Source: Dyella sp. BiH032
Lineage (GTDB): Bacteria > Pseudomonadota > Gammaproteobacteria > Xanthomonadales > Rhodanobacteraceae
Reading direction: 5' to 3'
Length of the DNA stretch: 64,000 nt
NCBI RefSeq assembly: GCF_031954525.1
Contig: NZ_CP134867.1
Span: 2,232,001-2,296,000, forward strand
The position numbers and the translations under genes are program-made. This document shows positions 1-7,828 of this stretch, one piece after another. Positions within the stretch are counted from its first letter, which is position 1. Every line of letters begins with the position of its first letter. Below the pieces are notes generated by a model. The model was not told the origin of the DNA, did not search any database, and saw nothing but the letters and a program-made list of their open reading frames with translations.

Positions 1-2
1 AG

Positions 3-866
3 GTTAAGCATTTCTCGATCCTTGTTCCGCAAGCGGCCTTTAGTGCTGCGACGCTTCTTGCACTTGGTGCAGACAAAATTGTTATGCACCCTCATGGGAA
101 TCTAGGTCCTACCGATCCTCAAATAACGAATCGGAAGAAAGCGATTCAGTTTGGCTCCGAGGATGTTCGGGCGTTTCTTCGTTTTGCGCGAGAAGAGGTC
201 GGTTTGACCGATCAGAAGCCGCTTAGAGACTTATTCTTGCGGTTCAGTGAAGAGGTAGGGTTTGTAGGCATCGGTGTTGCCGCAAGGAGCGCTCAGCTTA
301 GCCAAGCGATGGCAGAGGGCATGCTGGGGCTGCATATGAAAGAGGACGGCAAGCAGAGTGCTCGAGCAATTTCGGAGCTTCTGAATAAAAATTACTTCCA
401 CCACGGTTATCCGCTAAACCGTAAGGAAGCGAAGCAAATTGGGCTAAAAATTGAGCCATCTGATGAAACCACCGAGAGGTTGATGTGGTCTATCTGGAAG
501 GACATCGAACAAGATCTAAAGCTTAAGGAGCCTTTTCTTCCAATTCATCAGTTGAAAAGTGATCCGGCTTGTTCAGCGCTTTTTTCACCTGTGCCTCAAG
601 TGTCATACCCTCCTGGGATAGGGCAGCAACAACTCCAGGTGCTGATGATGGCGTTTGCCCAACAAATTGCCGCTGAGCGTGTTCCGCCAACTAACTATGA
701 AGTGGTGGTTGGTTTGATGGAAAGCCCTAGACACGCCAGTTTGGCCCGGGTTAAAGGCAGCATATTTGGTGCTCGCCAGCCGGACCTGGAGTTCAAAGTT
801 CAAATTGTGCCGGAGGTAAACGGTTGGATTGATGTTCCTATACCTCCCGCCCAGCAAGTTCAGTAA
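3..866 (+). CDS. ClpP-class serine protease, SDH_sah-like (5' partial)
   Basis: The frame is open from the window edge, so the N-terminus is missing. The first visible codons read VKHFSILVPQAAFSAATLLA, followed by LGADKIVMHPHGNLGPTDPQ. This matches the core of the serine dehydrogenase proteinase (SDH_sah) branch of the ClpP/SppA fold, in which the Ser of the F-S-A-A-T stretch would be the nucleophile and the LGP-DPQ segment is a family hallmark. The C-terminal half is mostly helical, with no transmembrane segment. It ends in TAA and is followed 52 bases on by a small gene. G+C is clearly lower than in the core genome, consistent with acquired DNA. The protease fold is fairly sure; the substrate is unknown. 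Confidence 0.7.
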   Translation, partial: VKHFSILVPQAAFSAATLLALGADKIVMHPHGNLGPTDPQITNRKKAIQFGSEDVRAFLRFAREEVGLTDQKPLRDLFLRFSEEVGFVGIGVAARSAQLSQAMAEGMLGLHMKEDGKQSARAISELLNKNYFHHGYPLNRKEAKQIGLKIEPSDETTERLMWSIWKDIEQDLKLKEPFLPIHQLKSDPACSALFSPVPQVSYPPGIGQQQLQVLMMAFAQQIAAERVPPTNYEVVVGLMESPRHASLARVKGSIFGARQPDLEFKVQIVPEVNGWIDVPIPPAQQVQ

Positions 867-918
867 CCCTCTTAATTCATTGATCCTTAACGCAAACTCA
901 GGTATATAGGAGGATCCC

Positions 919-1155
919 GTGTACTCCGTCGCGCCTAAGATGATGACTTCTCTACCTCAGTTGGATCCGTATTCATTGAACTGCGGTGTCCAAGAGTTGG
1001 CCGTTTTTGACGGTCCGCATCGTCTATTCACAACTTCTGTCTCACCGACAGCGCCTTATGCCGCGTCTCAGCCAGAGGCAACTGACTATCTTTTGCCCGT
1101 CCCAGAGCTGGACGAATTGTTTGTTCCCGTTATTGATGGCGGGACTGGTGACTGA
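919..1155 (+). CDS. Small hypothetical protein (78 codons)
   Basis: The GTG start is chosen because a perfect AGGAGG lies at 908-913, five bases upstream. The product is acidic and rich in proline and leucine, with no cysteine pair, no signal peptide and no membrane segment. It follows the ClpP-like protease gene in the same direction and is followed by a strong terminator, so the two probably share a transcript. It could be a partner or substrate of the protease, but nothing in the sequence shows this. I do not recognise a family. Confidence 0.5.
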   Translation: MYSVAPKMMTSLPQLDPYSLNCGVQELAVFDGPHRLFTTSVSPTAPYAASQPEATDYLLPVPELDELFVPVIDGGTGD

Positions 1156-1186
1156 AGTTACGTTTGCTCAGTACAAAGGAATCGTG

Positions 1187-1218
1187 GCTCCCAGGCTTAC
1201 CCCCGGGAGCTTTTTTTT
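1187..1218 (+). terminator. Rho-independent terminator
   Basis: GCTCCC (1187-1192) pairs with GGGAGC (1205-1210), extended by AGG against CC inside, followed at once by eight T residues. It closes the protease and small-protein transcript. Confidence 0.85.
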
Positions 1219-1235
1219 GGTGCGCTGTTTTCTTC

Positions 1236-1493
1236 ATGGCTTACTCGCCTGAAGTGGATCACCGTGAGGATCGGGCGTACCCGATTGCACTGGCTGAAAC
1301 GGCGGGCCCTCATGGATTGGGAGAGGCATGCTACGGTCTCCGAGTGGAGCGTGGATTTCGAGAGTTCAGTGCCTTGTGGTCAGGGCCACCTGAAGAGGAC
1401 AAGCAGCTTTCTGACCTGTTCGAGGCCGTCGTTGCGATCTACCGGCGGTCGCACTCAGATGGGAAGGACAAGGTCGATCATTTGGCAATGTGA
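1236..1493 (+). CDS. Hypothetical protein (85 codons)
   Basis: The frame begins upstream inside the terminator, so the ATG at 1236 (MAYSPEVDHREDRAYP) is the first sensible start. The product is charged and soluble-looking, with no recognised motif. It lies just before the HEPN-type gene on the same strand. Another frame is open over the same stretch (1264-1548), so coding is only moderately supported. Confidence 0.35.
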   Translation: MAYSPEVDHREDRAYPIALAETAGPHGLGEACYGLRVERGFREFSALWSGPPEEDKQLSDLFEAVVAIYRRSHSDGKDKVDHLAM

Positions 1494-1556
1494 TGGCCTC
1501 TGGGCCAACTCATCTTATCGTGCGAGCAATCGATTCAGGCATTTGTGAGGGATTCT

Positions 1557-2285
1557 ATGAAAGTCATCACCTGTTGTCATAAGTGCACCATTTCACCAGG
1601 TGCTGCGGTGATGATGTCGGGAGACCTCGACAATGACTTGCTAGCCATATGCACCTGCCCTAATGGCCATCGCTTTATGGTCCATCAGGCGCACAGCGCG
1701 CCTGAGGTCATCTATTCCGCAGGGGTGAGAGCATTTGCTGCCGGCTTTTACTCAGAATCAGTGGTAACCCTGAGTGCGGCGTTGGAACGAGCGTACGAGC
1801 TGTTTACAAAGGTCTTTCTCCTCGCCAGCGGCAAGGCAATTGCTGATATCGCGACATACTGGAAGGACCTGGAGAGTTCCTCCGAGCGCCAGCTTGGCGC
1901 CTTCTGCAGCGCGTACTTCTGTGCCACTGGCATGCCTTGGAAGACGGCGCCAGATAGGGCATCGTTTCGTAACAAGGTCGCACATAAAGGGTACATCGCG
2001 ACCAGTGAAAAAGCTCATGATTACGGGGAGTACGTAACCGGAAGCATCAATGCGATCATCGGTTACCTTAAGACTCACTATAACGATGCGCTTCTTCTTT
2101 ACTTAGATAGCTGTCGGGTAGTGGTCTACCGAAGACTAGAAGAAGTGGCTAGACGCGACCCGTCCATCGAGCTTTGCTTTGCAGGTACCACCGCGATCGA
2201 ATGGAATGGTACGGGGTACGAAAAGCCAACCTTTGACAGCCGTCTAGCCGCCAACAGTGCGATGATCAATCAATTGAATTGCTGA
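1557..2285 (+). CDS. HEPN-domain protein with N-terminal Cys motif
   Basis: The ATG at 1557 is chosen over the in-frame GTG at 1545 because a GAGGG lies just upstream of it. The 242-residue product has two visible parts. Residues 6-38 hold Cys6, Cys7, Cys10, Cys32, Cys34 and His38, which could form a small zinc site. Residues 50-175 are helical and contain SFRNKVAHKGY, in which R138 and H143 fit the R-x4-6-H motif of HEPN nucleases. Family knowledge: HEPN proteins are often RNases in toxin-antitoxin, abortive infection and CRISPR effectors. The downstream gene is on the other strand, so no antitoxin partner is obvious. A defence role is inference. Confidence 0.6.
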   Translation: MKVITCCHKCTISPGAAVMMSGDLDNDLLAICTCPNGHRFMVHQAHSAPEVIYSAGVRAFAAGFYSESVVTLSAALERAYELFTKVFLLASGKAIADIATYWKDLESSSERQLGAFCSAYFCATGMPWKTAPDRASFRNKVAHKGYIATSEKAHDYGEYVTGSINAIIGYLKTHYNDALLLYLDSCRVVVYRRLEEVARRDPSIELCFAGTTAIEWNGTGYEKPTFDSRLAANSAMINQLNC

Positions 2286-2293
2286 GCTAGTTG

Positions 2294-2560
2294 CTACAAG
2301 GGCGCGGGCGTATCCAGCAACCCGCGATAGTTGGCCAGCTGCGCCAGCACCTTTTCTCGGACGATAGGGCCGTCAACGAACGGCCTCTTGTCCATGAGGT
2401 GATCCAAGAAGCTGGGCGACGTGGCGTCCCACAGGCGGATCAGGTAGTCCCGGGCAGGATGGCTGTCTATGAGCACCTTCACGGCAAACTCCGTTGCCAA
2501 CTGGCGCCCCCATAGCTCTTCGAGATTCGAGCGCACGTCGTCAATCGAGTTCAGGTCCAT
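2294..2560 (-). CDS. Hypothetical protein (88 codons)
   Basis: The product starts MDLNSIDDVRSNLEELWGRQ and is predicted helical and soluble. It ends in TAG and converges on the HEPN gene with an 8-base gap. It is the last gene of the leftward run that begins with the serine recombinase. No family is recognised. Confidence 0.5.
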   Translation of the reverse strand: MDLNSIDDVRSNLEELWGRQLATEFAVKVLIDSHPARDYLIRLWDATSPSFLDHLMDKRPFVDGPIVREKVLAQLANYRGLLDTPAPL

Positions 2561-2619
2561 TGATGGCCTCTGGTTTGTAATCTTACGAGTGAGGCTATCA
2601 CTCTATGCAGCTGACTTTG

Positions 2620-3048
2620 CTACTTAGGTTCTCGCCAGTGCCGCTTTCTAGTGAGCGGCGGTATAGGGACATCATCGATCTCACCCAGACCTAAGCCATC
2701 AAAGCCGGCAGCATTCATGAGAATCGAAAGGGTTTCGGGATGGTCCCGTGCCAGCCAGACGACGACCTCTTTGCGGTCCAGTATCTGAAGTAGTAGCCGT
2801 CGAGTCACTGCTAGCCGTAGCACCTGGACGCCTTGTACTTTTGCGGATTCTCCAAGCAACTGCTTCGCTATCGAGGTTAACCGAAAGGCGTCGGACCCTA
2901 AGACGTCCTCGTAGATCGGATCTCGTTGAAGGTGCATAGAGGCGGCGGCGATGGCTCGGCATTGCCGTCCGCAAAGAAAGCTGACCATATCGAGAGACGC
3001 GATCATTTGTTGCTCGCGTATCCAGCGACTTCTGTTACCTACGGGCAT
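2620..3048 (-). CDS. Hypothetical protein downstream of serine recombinase
   Basis: The 142-residue product starts MPVGNRSRWIREQQMIASLD. Its start overlaps the end of the recombinase gene by 14 bases, which suggests translational coupling and a shared job. The sequence is helical, basic at its end (PLTRKRHWREPK) and without membrane segments. It could be an accessory factor for recombination, but no domain is recognisable. It ends in TAG. Confidence 0.55.
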   Translation of the reverse strand: MPVGNRSRWIREQQMIASLDMVSFLCGRQCRAIAAASMHLQRDPIYEDVLGSDAFRLTSIAKQLLGESAKVQGVQVLRLAVTRRLLLQILDRKEVVVWLARDHPETLSILMNAAGFDGLGLGEIDDVPIPPLTRKRHWREPK

Positions 3049-4594
3049 CGCTTGGTGCTCCCCTTGAGAGATTGGCTAGATCGCGAAGCACTTGAAGCGA
3101 ATCGAAGAGATAGAAGCTTGCGCCTGCGCCAGGCTGCTCCTGGATAATGTCGGGCCAGGTCTTAGCGCTCACTGCCGGCAGGATCAAATAATCAAGGGGA
3201 CGGATGCCCTTCACATCCATGCGTATGCCGACAAGGATATCGGCGGTGCCGCGTAGATGCGGGAGAACCCAGCGGACCTTATCCGGTCCTCCAGCGCTGG
3301 AGGACTGCATCAAATGGAACGAGGCCGCCCAGGTCTCATCAACGCGTAACGTTCGACCTTTCTGCGTCACGCTCGATCCGTCCTCTTCCATAGCGTCCCT
3401 CACGCAACCCATCACGCTAGGTAGCCACACCTGGATGCGATCACGTATATCTCCAAACCCGAGACATCGATCCTGCGTATAGCCGATCTGTCGATAGGCA
3501 TATCGAAGGCTTCCGAAGCGATGAAGGTAAGCTTGAGCTGTCGGCACCTTGGGGTCAGCGTTCATGAGGCGCGTAGTGATACGACCTTCACGCCGCCATA
3601 GATCGCGTAAGGCCTCCAACAACTCCTCATCAGTCAGCTTTCTTGTCTTATCCGCGCGTCGTGCCCGGGCTTCTTGAAATAGCTCTGGGGAGACTATGGC
3701 GGGGAATGCATTATCGATGCGGATAGGTTCACGCGGTGGATCCTGTGGGTTAGTCTTAATCAGACCACGCGAGTTGGGCCGACCAAAAACAATGGTCCCG
3801 ATGTAGCGCAGGTCATTGAGCATGTCGCTAATCGTGGACATGTTCCAAGGGGCGCCACGAGCATTAAGTTTCCCGCGCTTATTGAGCCGAGTAGTCAGCT
3901 CCTTGACGCTAACCCCAGCAGCAGACTGCTTAAATATCCAGCGAACCACTGCCACCTCGTCTGGCGGGCCTGGAATCAGGCGTACGCGGTCAGTGGCGAT
4001 GCTCTTACGCTCCCCACGTTTAAGAATGCACCGCGGATTACCCAGGGCGTCAACTAACTGCCGGCTCAGTCCATACGCGGCCATGCCACCCATGGCAAAA
4101 CCTTGGCGAGCTAATCTGACTTGACCGGCGAATACCTTGCTGGACAGCTCACGGCTGTACTCGGCGGCCATTGATCTTTTTAGGCTCTTGAGAAGGTTCT
4201 GCAGCGGCCCATCAGTATCCCCAAAAGGCTCCGCTATGTAGATGACTCGGAGACCATGCTTCGTACAAAGAAACTCGTAGAAAGCCGACTCATCGACGTT
4301 CTGAAACCGACCCCAGCGGCTGACATCAAAGACGAGAATGGCCACGCAACCGGTAGCGCGGTTCTGTACATCGGTCAGGAGTCGCTGAAGGGCGGGGCGC
4401 CCCTCGATATCCAATCCACTACGCGCCTCATCCACGTAGCTTTGCGCAACGCGCATGTTGTGTGTGGCGGCGTACTTAGCGATGGCTTGCCGTTGATTGT
4501 CCACTGACATATCTTGTTTGTCTGTAGACATGCGGACATATTCAGCCACCGGGACGGCCGAACCTTCCTTGCCATAGCGGTGTTGAGCGGACAT
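3035..4594 (-). CDS. Large serine recombinase (resolvase/recombinase family)
   Basis: This 519-residue DNA recombinase catalyses strand exchange through a covalent phosphoserine. Residues 14-165 form a resolvase catalytic domain: VAEYVRMSTDKQDMSVDNQ holds the nucleophile Ser23, and FDVSRWGR supplies catalytic arginines. Residues 200-300 match the Recombinase DNA-binding domain (MGGMAAYGLSRQ onward, then ISDMLNDLRYIGTIVFG). After about residue 340 there is a long C-terminal region with no zinc-ribbon cysteines and no coiled coil that I recognise. The gene runs leftward and overlaps the next ORF, forming a three-gene module. It may be the integrase of a separate insertion nested in this island. 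Confidence 0.88.
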   Translation of the reverse strand: MSAQHRYGKEGSAVPVAEYVRMSTDKQDMSVDNQRQAIAKYAATHNMRVAQSYVDEARSGLDIEGRPALQRLLTDVQNRATGCVAILVFDVSRWGRFQNVDESAFYEFLCTKHGLRVIYIAEPFGDTDGPLQNLLKSLKRSMAAEYSRELSSKVFAGQVRLARQGFAMGGMAAYGLSRQLVDALGNPRCILKRGERKSIATDRVRLIPGPPDEVAVVRWIFKQSAAGVSVKELTTRLNKRGKLNARGAPWNMSTISDMLNDLRYIGTIVFGRPNSRGLIKTNPQDPPREPIRIDNAFPAIVSPELFQEARARRADKTRKLTDEELLEALRDLWRREGRITTRLMNADPKVPTAQAYLHRFGSLRYAYRQIGYTQDRCLGFGDIRDRIQVWLPSVMGCVRDAMEEDGSSVTQKGRTLRVDETWAASFHLMQSSSAGGPDKVRWVLPHLRGTADILVGIRMDVKGIRPLDYLILPAVSAKTWPDIIQEQPGAGASFYLFDSLQVLRDLANLSRGAPSDARR

Positions 4595-4761
4595 AGGGCC
4601 TTCGACGCTCGCGGGCTAGGATCGACGTTACGCCGCTGGTGTTGCGGTAGTTAGTCGGGCTCTTAGGGGCGGGTCGAGCAACTGGCTTCATAACTTCCGC
4701 TACCGACCCGACGCAGACGGTGTGAGTATCTTTTTGACCAAGATTCCCCCTGGGGGCAGGT

Positions 4762-5175
4762 ATGTCCGACCCGACTACGCCGCAGGAAATGCGGGACTGG
4801 ATACATGCGCAGTATTCGATGGCGACAACTGATGAGCAACGATCCCGATTGCTCGACTTACATCGGCAGCTTAACGATTCCTTGGAGCGTCAGATTACCG
4901 ATCCTAAGGACTTAGAGTTGCTTCGCGATGCTCGTCGCAAAGATTACGCCTTGCTCCTGATCAGTGAGGCAGTGGACCAAGATGGCAATGTCTCGCCGGA
5001 ATTGATCGCGCGGGTTACCGAACGCGAAGTTCGGGAAGGGCGAATGGCGGAAGACGATGAAATGCGGACCCTGGGGCGTATCGGTGAGCGCCTCCTTACC
5101 AATCGTTCACCGGTTTCCCCGCCAGCACTCGGCCTATTAAAGCGGCTATTCGGCAAGGCGAAGAAGAGGACATAG
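4762..5175 (+). CDS. Hypothetical protein (137 codons)
   Basis: ATG at 4762 follows GGGGGCAGGT. The product (MSDPTTPQEMRDWIHAQY...) is charged, helical and probably coiled-coil over residues 15-95, with a basic tail. It is divergent from the recombinase and is the first of three same-strand genes ending at 5968. It ends in TAG. No family is recognised. Confidence 0.55.
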   Translation: MSDPTTPQEMRDWIHAQYSMATTDEQRSRLLDLHRQLNDSLERQITDPKDLELLRDARRKDYALLLISEAVDQDGNVSPELIARVTEREVREGRMAEDDEMRTLGRIGERLLTNRSPVSPPALGLLKRLFGKAKKRT

Positions 5176-5246
5176 TTCTCTTGCGGAGAGGCGAACAACG
5201 GAGTTAACAATATCCGCTTCGTGGACCTTTTGCATAAGGGCGGTGC

Positions 5247-5597
5247 ATGGCAGCAAAGGATATATGGGACTATCACGTGGCGACGGGATGCCCGCTGGGT
5301 CGCGCGGAGGAATTGCTATCTGCGATGTCGCCCGATCTACGAGAGCGCGTCTTATTGGCGATCAAGCAGAAGGGCGACGGTTGGCTTCTGGTCGATCCGA
5401 TCGAGACGGACGCTATTTTGGCGGGGAAGGTTCGTGAGGCCGCGGACGAGGCAAGCCGCGCTGCCGACGTGGCTGGCCGCCATCGCCTCGGACGGTGCCA
5501 CTTTGTTTGGGCAATGCAGAAGAAGATATTGGCGGAGCGCTACGGCATCACTTGGTTCTCACCTGCTGACATGAATCCTGCTGTGTTCTTCGATTAG
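5247..5597 (+). CDS. Hypothetical protein (116 codons)
   Basis: The product (MAAKDIWDYHVATGCPLGRA...) is small and soluble and ends ...ADMNPAVFFD. It lies 71 bases after one gene and 8 bases before the next on the same strand, so it is probably co-transcribed with the HTH gene that follows. The stop is TAG, and the next start lies right behind it, so TAG works as a real stop here. No domain is recognised. Confidence 0.55.
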   Translation: MAAKDIWDYHVATGCPLGRAEELLSAMSPDLRERVLLAIKQKGDGWLLVDPIETDAILAGKVREAADEASRAADVAGRHRLGRCHFVWAMQKKILAERYGITWFSPADMNPAVFFD

Positions 5598-5605
5598 CCC
5601 AACCA

Positions 5606-5968
5606 ATGTCAAACGACCAACAAGACCGGCCGTGCGCCTTGCCTCAGTTCAACTTGCTTGGCAAGGACTGGCTTACGGTGCTGGAAGCCGCCCACTATTG
5701 CGGTGTCCATCCCGACACGTTCGCCAAGCGGGTCGGCGAGTACGGCCTGAAGCCACGCAACTTCATGGGTAAGAAGCTCTACGAGAAGGCAGAGCTTTAT
5801 CGGGCTATCCATCAAGCACCGATGTGGCATGGAGCGCGCCCGCCTAGCTCCACGGCATTGCCTGTCTCGATGGTGAGAATCGGCGTAAGTCAGTCGGTGG
5901 AGGAGGCACTTAAGAAGCTCCGACAAGTAGCCCCTCGCAGGTCCACCAAGAAACCTAGGGCTACTTGA
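5606..5968 (+). CDS. Helix-turn-helix DNA-binding protein
   Basis: Residues 20-65 read LTVLEAAHYCGVHPDTFAKR then YGLKPRNFMGKKLYEKAEL. This is the winged-helix layout of MerR/excisionase-type HTH proteins: a helix-turn-helix followed by a wing in which a side chain reads the minor groove. The C-terminal third is basic. It sits directly upstream of the element's attenuated leader, whose likely -35 box overlaps its stop codon, so it could regulate that promoter. The exact family is not assigned. Confidence 0.6.
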   Translation: MSNDQQDRPCALPQFNLLGKDWLTVLEAAHYCGVHPDTFAKRVGEYGLKPRNFMGKKLYEKAELYRAIHQAPMWHGARPPSSTALPVSMVRIGVSQSVEEALKKLRQVAPRRSTKKPRAT

Positions 5969-5992
5969 CACGCCTCCTGATCGGAGTAGCGT
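5965..5992 (+). promoter_or_regulatory. Candidate sigma70 promoter for the Ash-like leader
   Basis: A perfect TTGACA at 5965-5970 is followed after 16 bases by TAGCGT at 5987-5992. It would start transcription just before the Ash-like ORF and its internal terminator. The -35 match is strong; the -10 match is moderate. Confidence 0.45.
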
Positions 5993-6013
5993 GTAGCTGT
6001 CGCCGCAAATTCG

Positions 6014-6214
6014 GTGACCAGGCGTGAGAACCTGACTAGACATAGGCGCAACGGCGCCGAAGGCGCTTTTTTTGTGCCCGTTGCGCGCATGCCCGTCTTT
6101 TGCGGTGGGCGTGCAGGGCAGCTCTCGGGCTGGCCGGATTCCTATGTCTCCGGTTTCTCACCCCTGCACGTCCGCCACCTCACCGCAACGGTAGGTGGCT
6201 CACTACAGGCATAG
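6014..6214 (+). CDS. Ash-family-like leader ORF
   Basis: The 66-codon GTG-start frame reads through a terminator hairpin (EGAFFVPVARMPVF) into GGRAGQLSGWPDSYVSGFSP. The R-A-G-Q-x-x-G-W-P stretch resembles Ash/Icd-like proteins that sit in the immunity region of P4-like satellites. Such leader frames are often found next to structured RNA. There is no convincing Shine-Dalgarno sequence, so it may be translated weakly or exist mainly to couple ribosome movement to termination. The family assignment rests on one motif and position. Confidence 0.4.
   Translation: MTRRENLTRHRRNGAEGAFFVPVARMPVFCGGRAGQLSGWPDSYVSGFSPLHVRHLTATVGGSLQA
6054..6073 (+). terminator. Terminator hairpin inside the leader ORF
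   Basis: GCGCC (6054-6058), loop GAA, GGCGC (6062-6066) and seven T residues form a complete intrinsic terminator. It lies within the Ash-like reading frame, upstream of the early genes, which is the arrangement of an attenuator. Confidence 0.75.
6110..6199 (+). ncRNA. Candidate structured immunity/leader RNA
   Basis: Three nested or adjacent helices are visible. CGTGCAGGG (6110-6118) pairs with CCCTGCACG (6162-6170). CCGGA (6134-6138) pairs with TCCGG (6149-6153) inside it. GCCACCT (6174-6180) pairs with AGGTGGC (6193-6199), continued by ACCG/CGGT around a CAA loop. In P4-type satellites a short structured RNA from this position (CI RNA) causes premature termination of early transcription. 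The analogy is positional and structural only; processing and targets are not visible. Confidence 0.4.
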
Positions 6215-6224
6215 GGGCGACATC

Positions 6225-6512
6225 ATGAGCAAGCAGCGCAATAGCGAACCCGTAACGGACGGCCAAGGCTTCTGCCATATCCCGGTGGCGCAATGTGACT
6301 TGATGCGTGTGGAAGATGGTGTGCCGCTGGAATACGCCGTCACTCAGCTCAATTGCATTCTTGACTGCGTTAAGGAGCTGGCCGGCGATGGTGTTGACCA
6401 TCGAGGTATCAGCGAGCGCCAAGCTTGGCTCATCGGTTTTTGCATGGACGTAGCGATGGGTCTCGGCCATACGATCGAAGCTTCTTTGATGAGGCTGGAG
6501 GCCAGTGTATGA
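6225..6512 (+). CDS. Phage-type hypothetical protein, DUF3077-like
   Basis: ATG 6225 (MSKQRNSEPVTDGQGF) is preferred to the upstream in-frame ATG at 6195, which lies in the leader hairpin; GGGGCGAC precedes it. The 95-residue product contains MRVEDGVPLEYAVTQLNCIL, resembling the short DUF3077-type proteins common in prophages and satellites. Its stop overlaps the next start (ATGA), giving a coupled pair. Function is unknown. Confidence 0.5.
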   Translation: MSKQRNSEPVTDGQGFCHIPVAQCDLMRVEDGVPLEYAVTQLNCILDCVKELAGDGVDHRGISERQAWLIGFCMDVAMGLGHTIEASLMRLEASV

Positions 6513-6811
6513 GCGCCGTGCCTACCGCGGTGATTCTGCAGTTTCCTCCTAGCGCGATCGTCCGCGAAGTTCCGATCGGCGGCTTCCCCGAGCACTGGAC
6601 GGATATGCATGCTCACCTCTATGAGCACTTCCGGCGTTGCGACGGGCTAACCCCGAAAGAGGCATGGGCGAGAGTTGAGCAGGACATTGCGGACGGACTG
6701 GCGGCCGATAGCCTGCTGCCTGGGGAGGACAAGCTGCTGTTTCTCGCCCGCTTGGCAATGAGTAGGCTCCCTCGGCGTAAGCTCTGTGAGGGGCAAGATA
6801 TTGAAGGGTAA
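6509..6811 (+). CDS. Phage-type hypothetical protein (100 codons)
   Basis: ATG 6509 overlaps the previous stop as ATGA and is preferred to the longer frame from 6425. The product starts MSAVPTAVILQFPPSAIVRE. The middle (WTDMHAHLYEHFRRCDGLTP) is helical and the tail is basic. Position in the early transcript of an integrated element suggests a regulatory or replication accessory role, but no domain is recognised. Confidence 0.5.
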   Translation: MSAVPTAVILQFPPSAIVREVPIGGFPEHWTDMHAHLYEHFRRCDGLTPKEAWARVEQDIADGLAADSLLPGEDKLLFLARLAMSRLPRRKLCEGQDIEG

Positions 6812-6964
6812 AGGAATCCTTCCGCTGACCGCCCGAGGCTGCCCACCTAGAATTGGTGCCGTTCGGCTGTACTTAAAATAGTTCTGCCGCGCCTAGGACG
6901 GCCAGCCGAACCCCTGGCACCTTCACCGGCTGACCAGCAACCCTTGGAATTGGAGAGAAGAGGG

Positions 6965-7732
6965 ATGGCAATGACTAAATCCAGTACTTCAGCGCCTCGT
7001 TCGTCTCTTATCGCATCGATTCCAACACGTGAAAGGCCAAAGGCCTTACGTAGGCTATTAGATGATCTAGCCACATATCGAATCTCGCCAGAAATGTGGT
7101 CGCAGATTGGTGCGGCTGAGCAGGCACGAGCGGAATATCCTCTGGCTGAGCTTATCGATGAAACGAGAAAGCTCATCATAGATGCGGGGTTCGATATCCC
7201 TGAGACGACTAATGCGTTGACCCCAGCCGAGGACCGTTTACACAAAGTGGTGCAAGACCTTCTTGCATCTGGGGCCACCGAAGGACGATCTTTTCATCCA
7301 AGCGATATCGATCCCAACGACCCAGGTGTTCGCCTCGCGCTGAAAAAATTTCTACCCGCAGCAACGGAAGCATGGCATGACATCCAAACGATGCTATGGG
7401 GGGCATATAGGGGATTCTGTGCCGCGCATGACTGTATTGATGCTGATAAGAAAGATGAGGCAATCCACCTCCTTGGCAACGCGGCAATCAAGCTTAGTCA
7501 ATCGGTTGGCGCATTGATGGCTGAGAAGCGGCAAGCCATAGCTGCAAACGCCGCCAATGCTAAACACAACGCGCCGGATGGGAGTCGATCGCGACAGGAC
7601 GCCATACGCCGCGCATGGGCGTCGGGCAAGTATTCCAGTAGGGATATTTGTGCGGAGCAGGAATGCGCGGCACTCGGCATGTCGTTCTCCGCGGCCAGAA
7701 AGGCTCTCCGGAATACTCCAGATCCACCTTAG
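6965..7732 (+). CDS. Hypothetical protein with possible C-terminal HTH
   Basis: ATG 6965 is preferred to 6944 because GAGAGAAGAGGG lies directly upstream; ATG 6971 is also possible. The 255-residue product is mainly helical. Residues 215-250 (SRQDAIRRAWASGKYSSRD, then CAALGMSFSAARKALR) look like a helix-turn-helix of the kind seen in small phage regulators. It stands alone, 150 bases after the previous gene and 96 before alpA. It ends in TAG, a true stop here because the frame beyond it closes within a few codons. Confidence 0.5.
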   Translation: MAMTKSSTSAPRSSLIASIPTRERPKALRRLLDDLATYRISPEMWSQIGAAEQARAEYPLAELIDETRKLIIDAGFDIPETTNALTPAEDRLHKVVQDLLASGATEGRSFHPSDIDPNDPGVRLALKKFLPAATEAWHDIQTMLWGAYRGFCAAHDCIDADKKDEAIHLLGNAAIKLSQSVGALMAEKRQAIAANAANAKHNAPDGSRSRQDAIRRAWASGKYSSRDICAEQECAALGMSFSAARKALRNTPDPP

Positions 7733-7828
7733 CCGATGCGTAGCAATGGCTAGCCCATGCTTTGCATACAGTGTTCTGCATGACGGCGAGGGATAACAAA
7801 GTGGGCTCACTTCTTCAGAGGTGATGCC

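Noticed and set aside
1264..1548. Second small ORF overlapping 1236-1493
   Set aside because: No ribosome binding site, and it runs up to the start of the HEPN gene; the other frame looks slightly better, and neither is strong.
2294..3048. TAG stops of the two small minus-strand genes as further recoding
   Set aside because: Reading through gives no domain and runs into neighbouring genes; these are ordinary stops.
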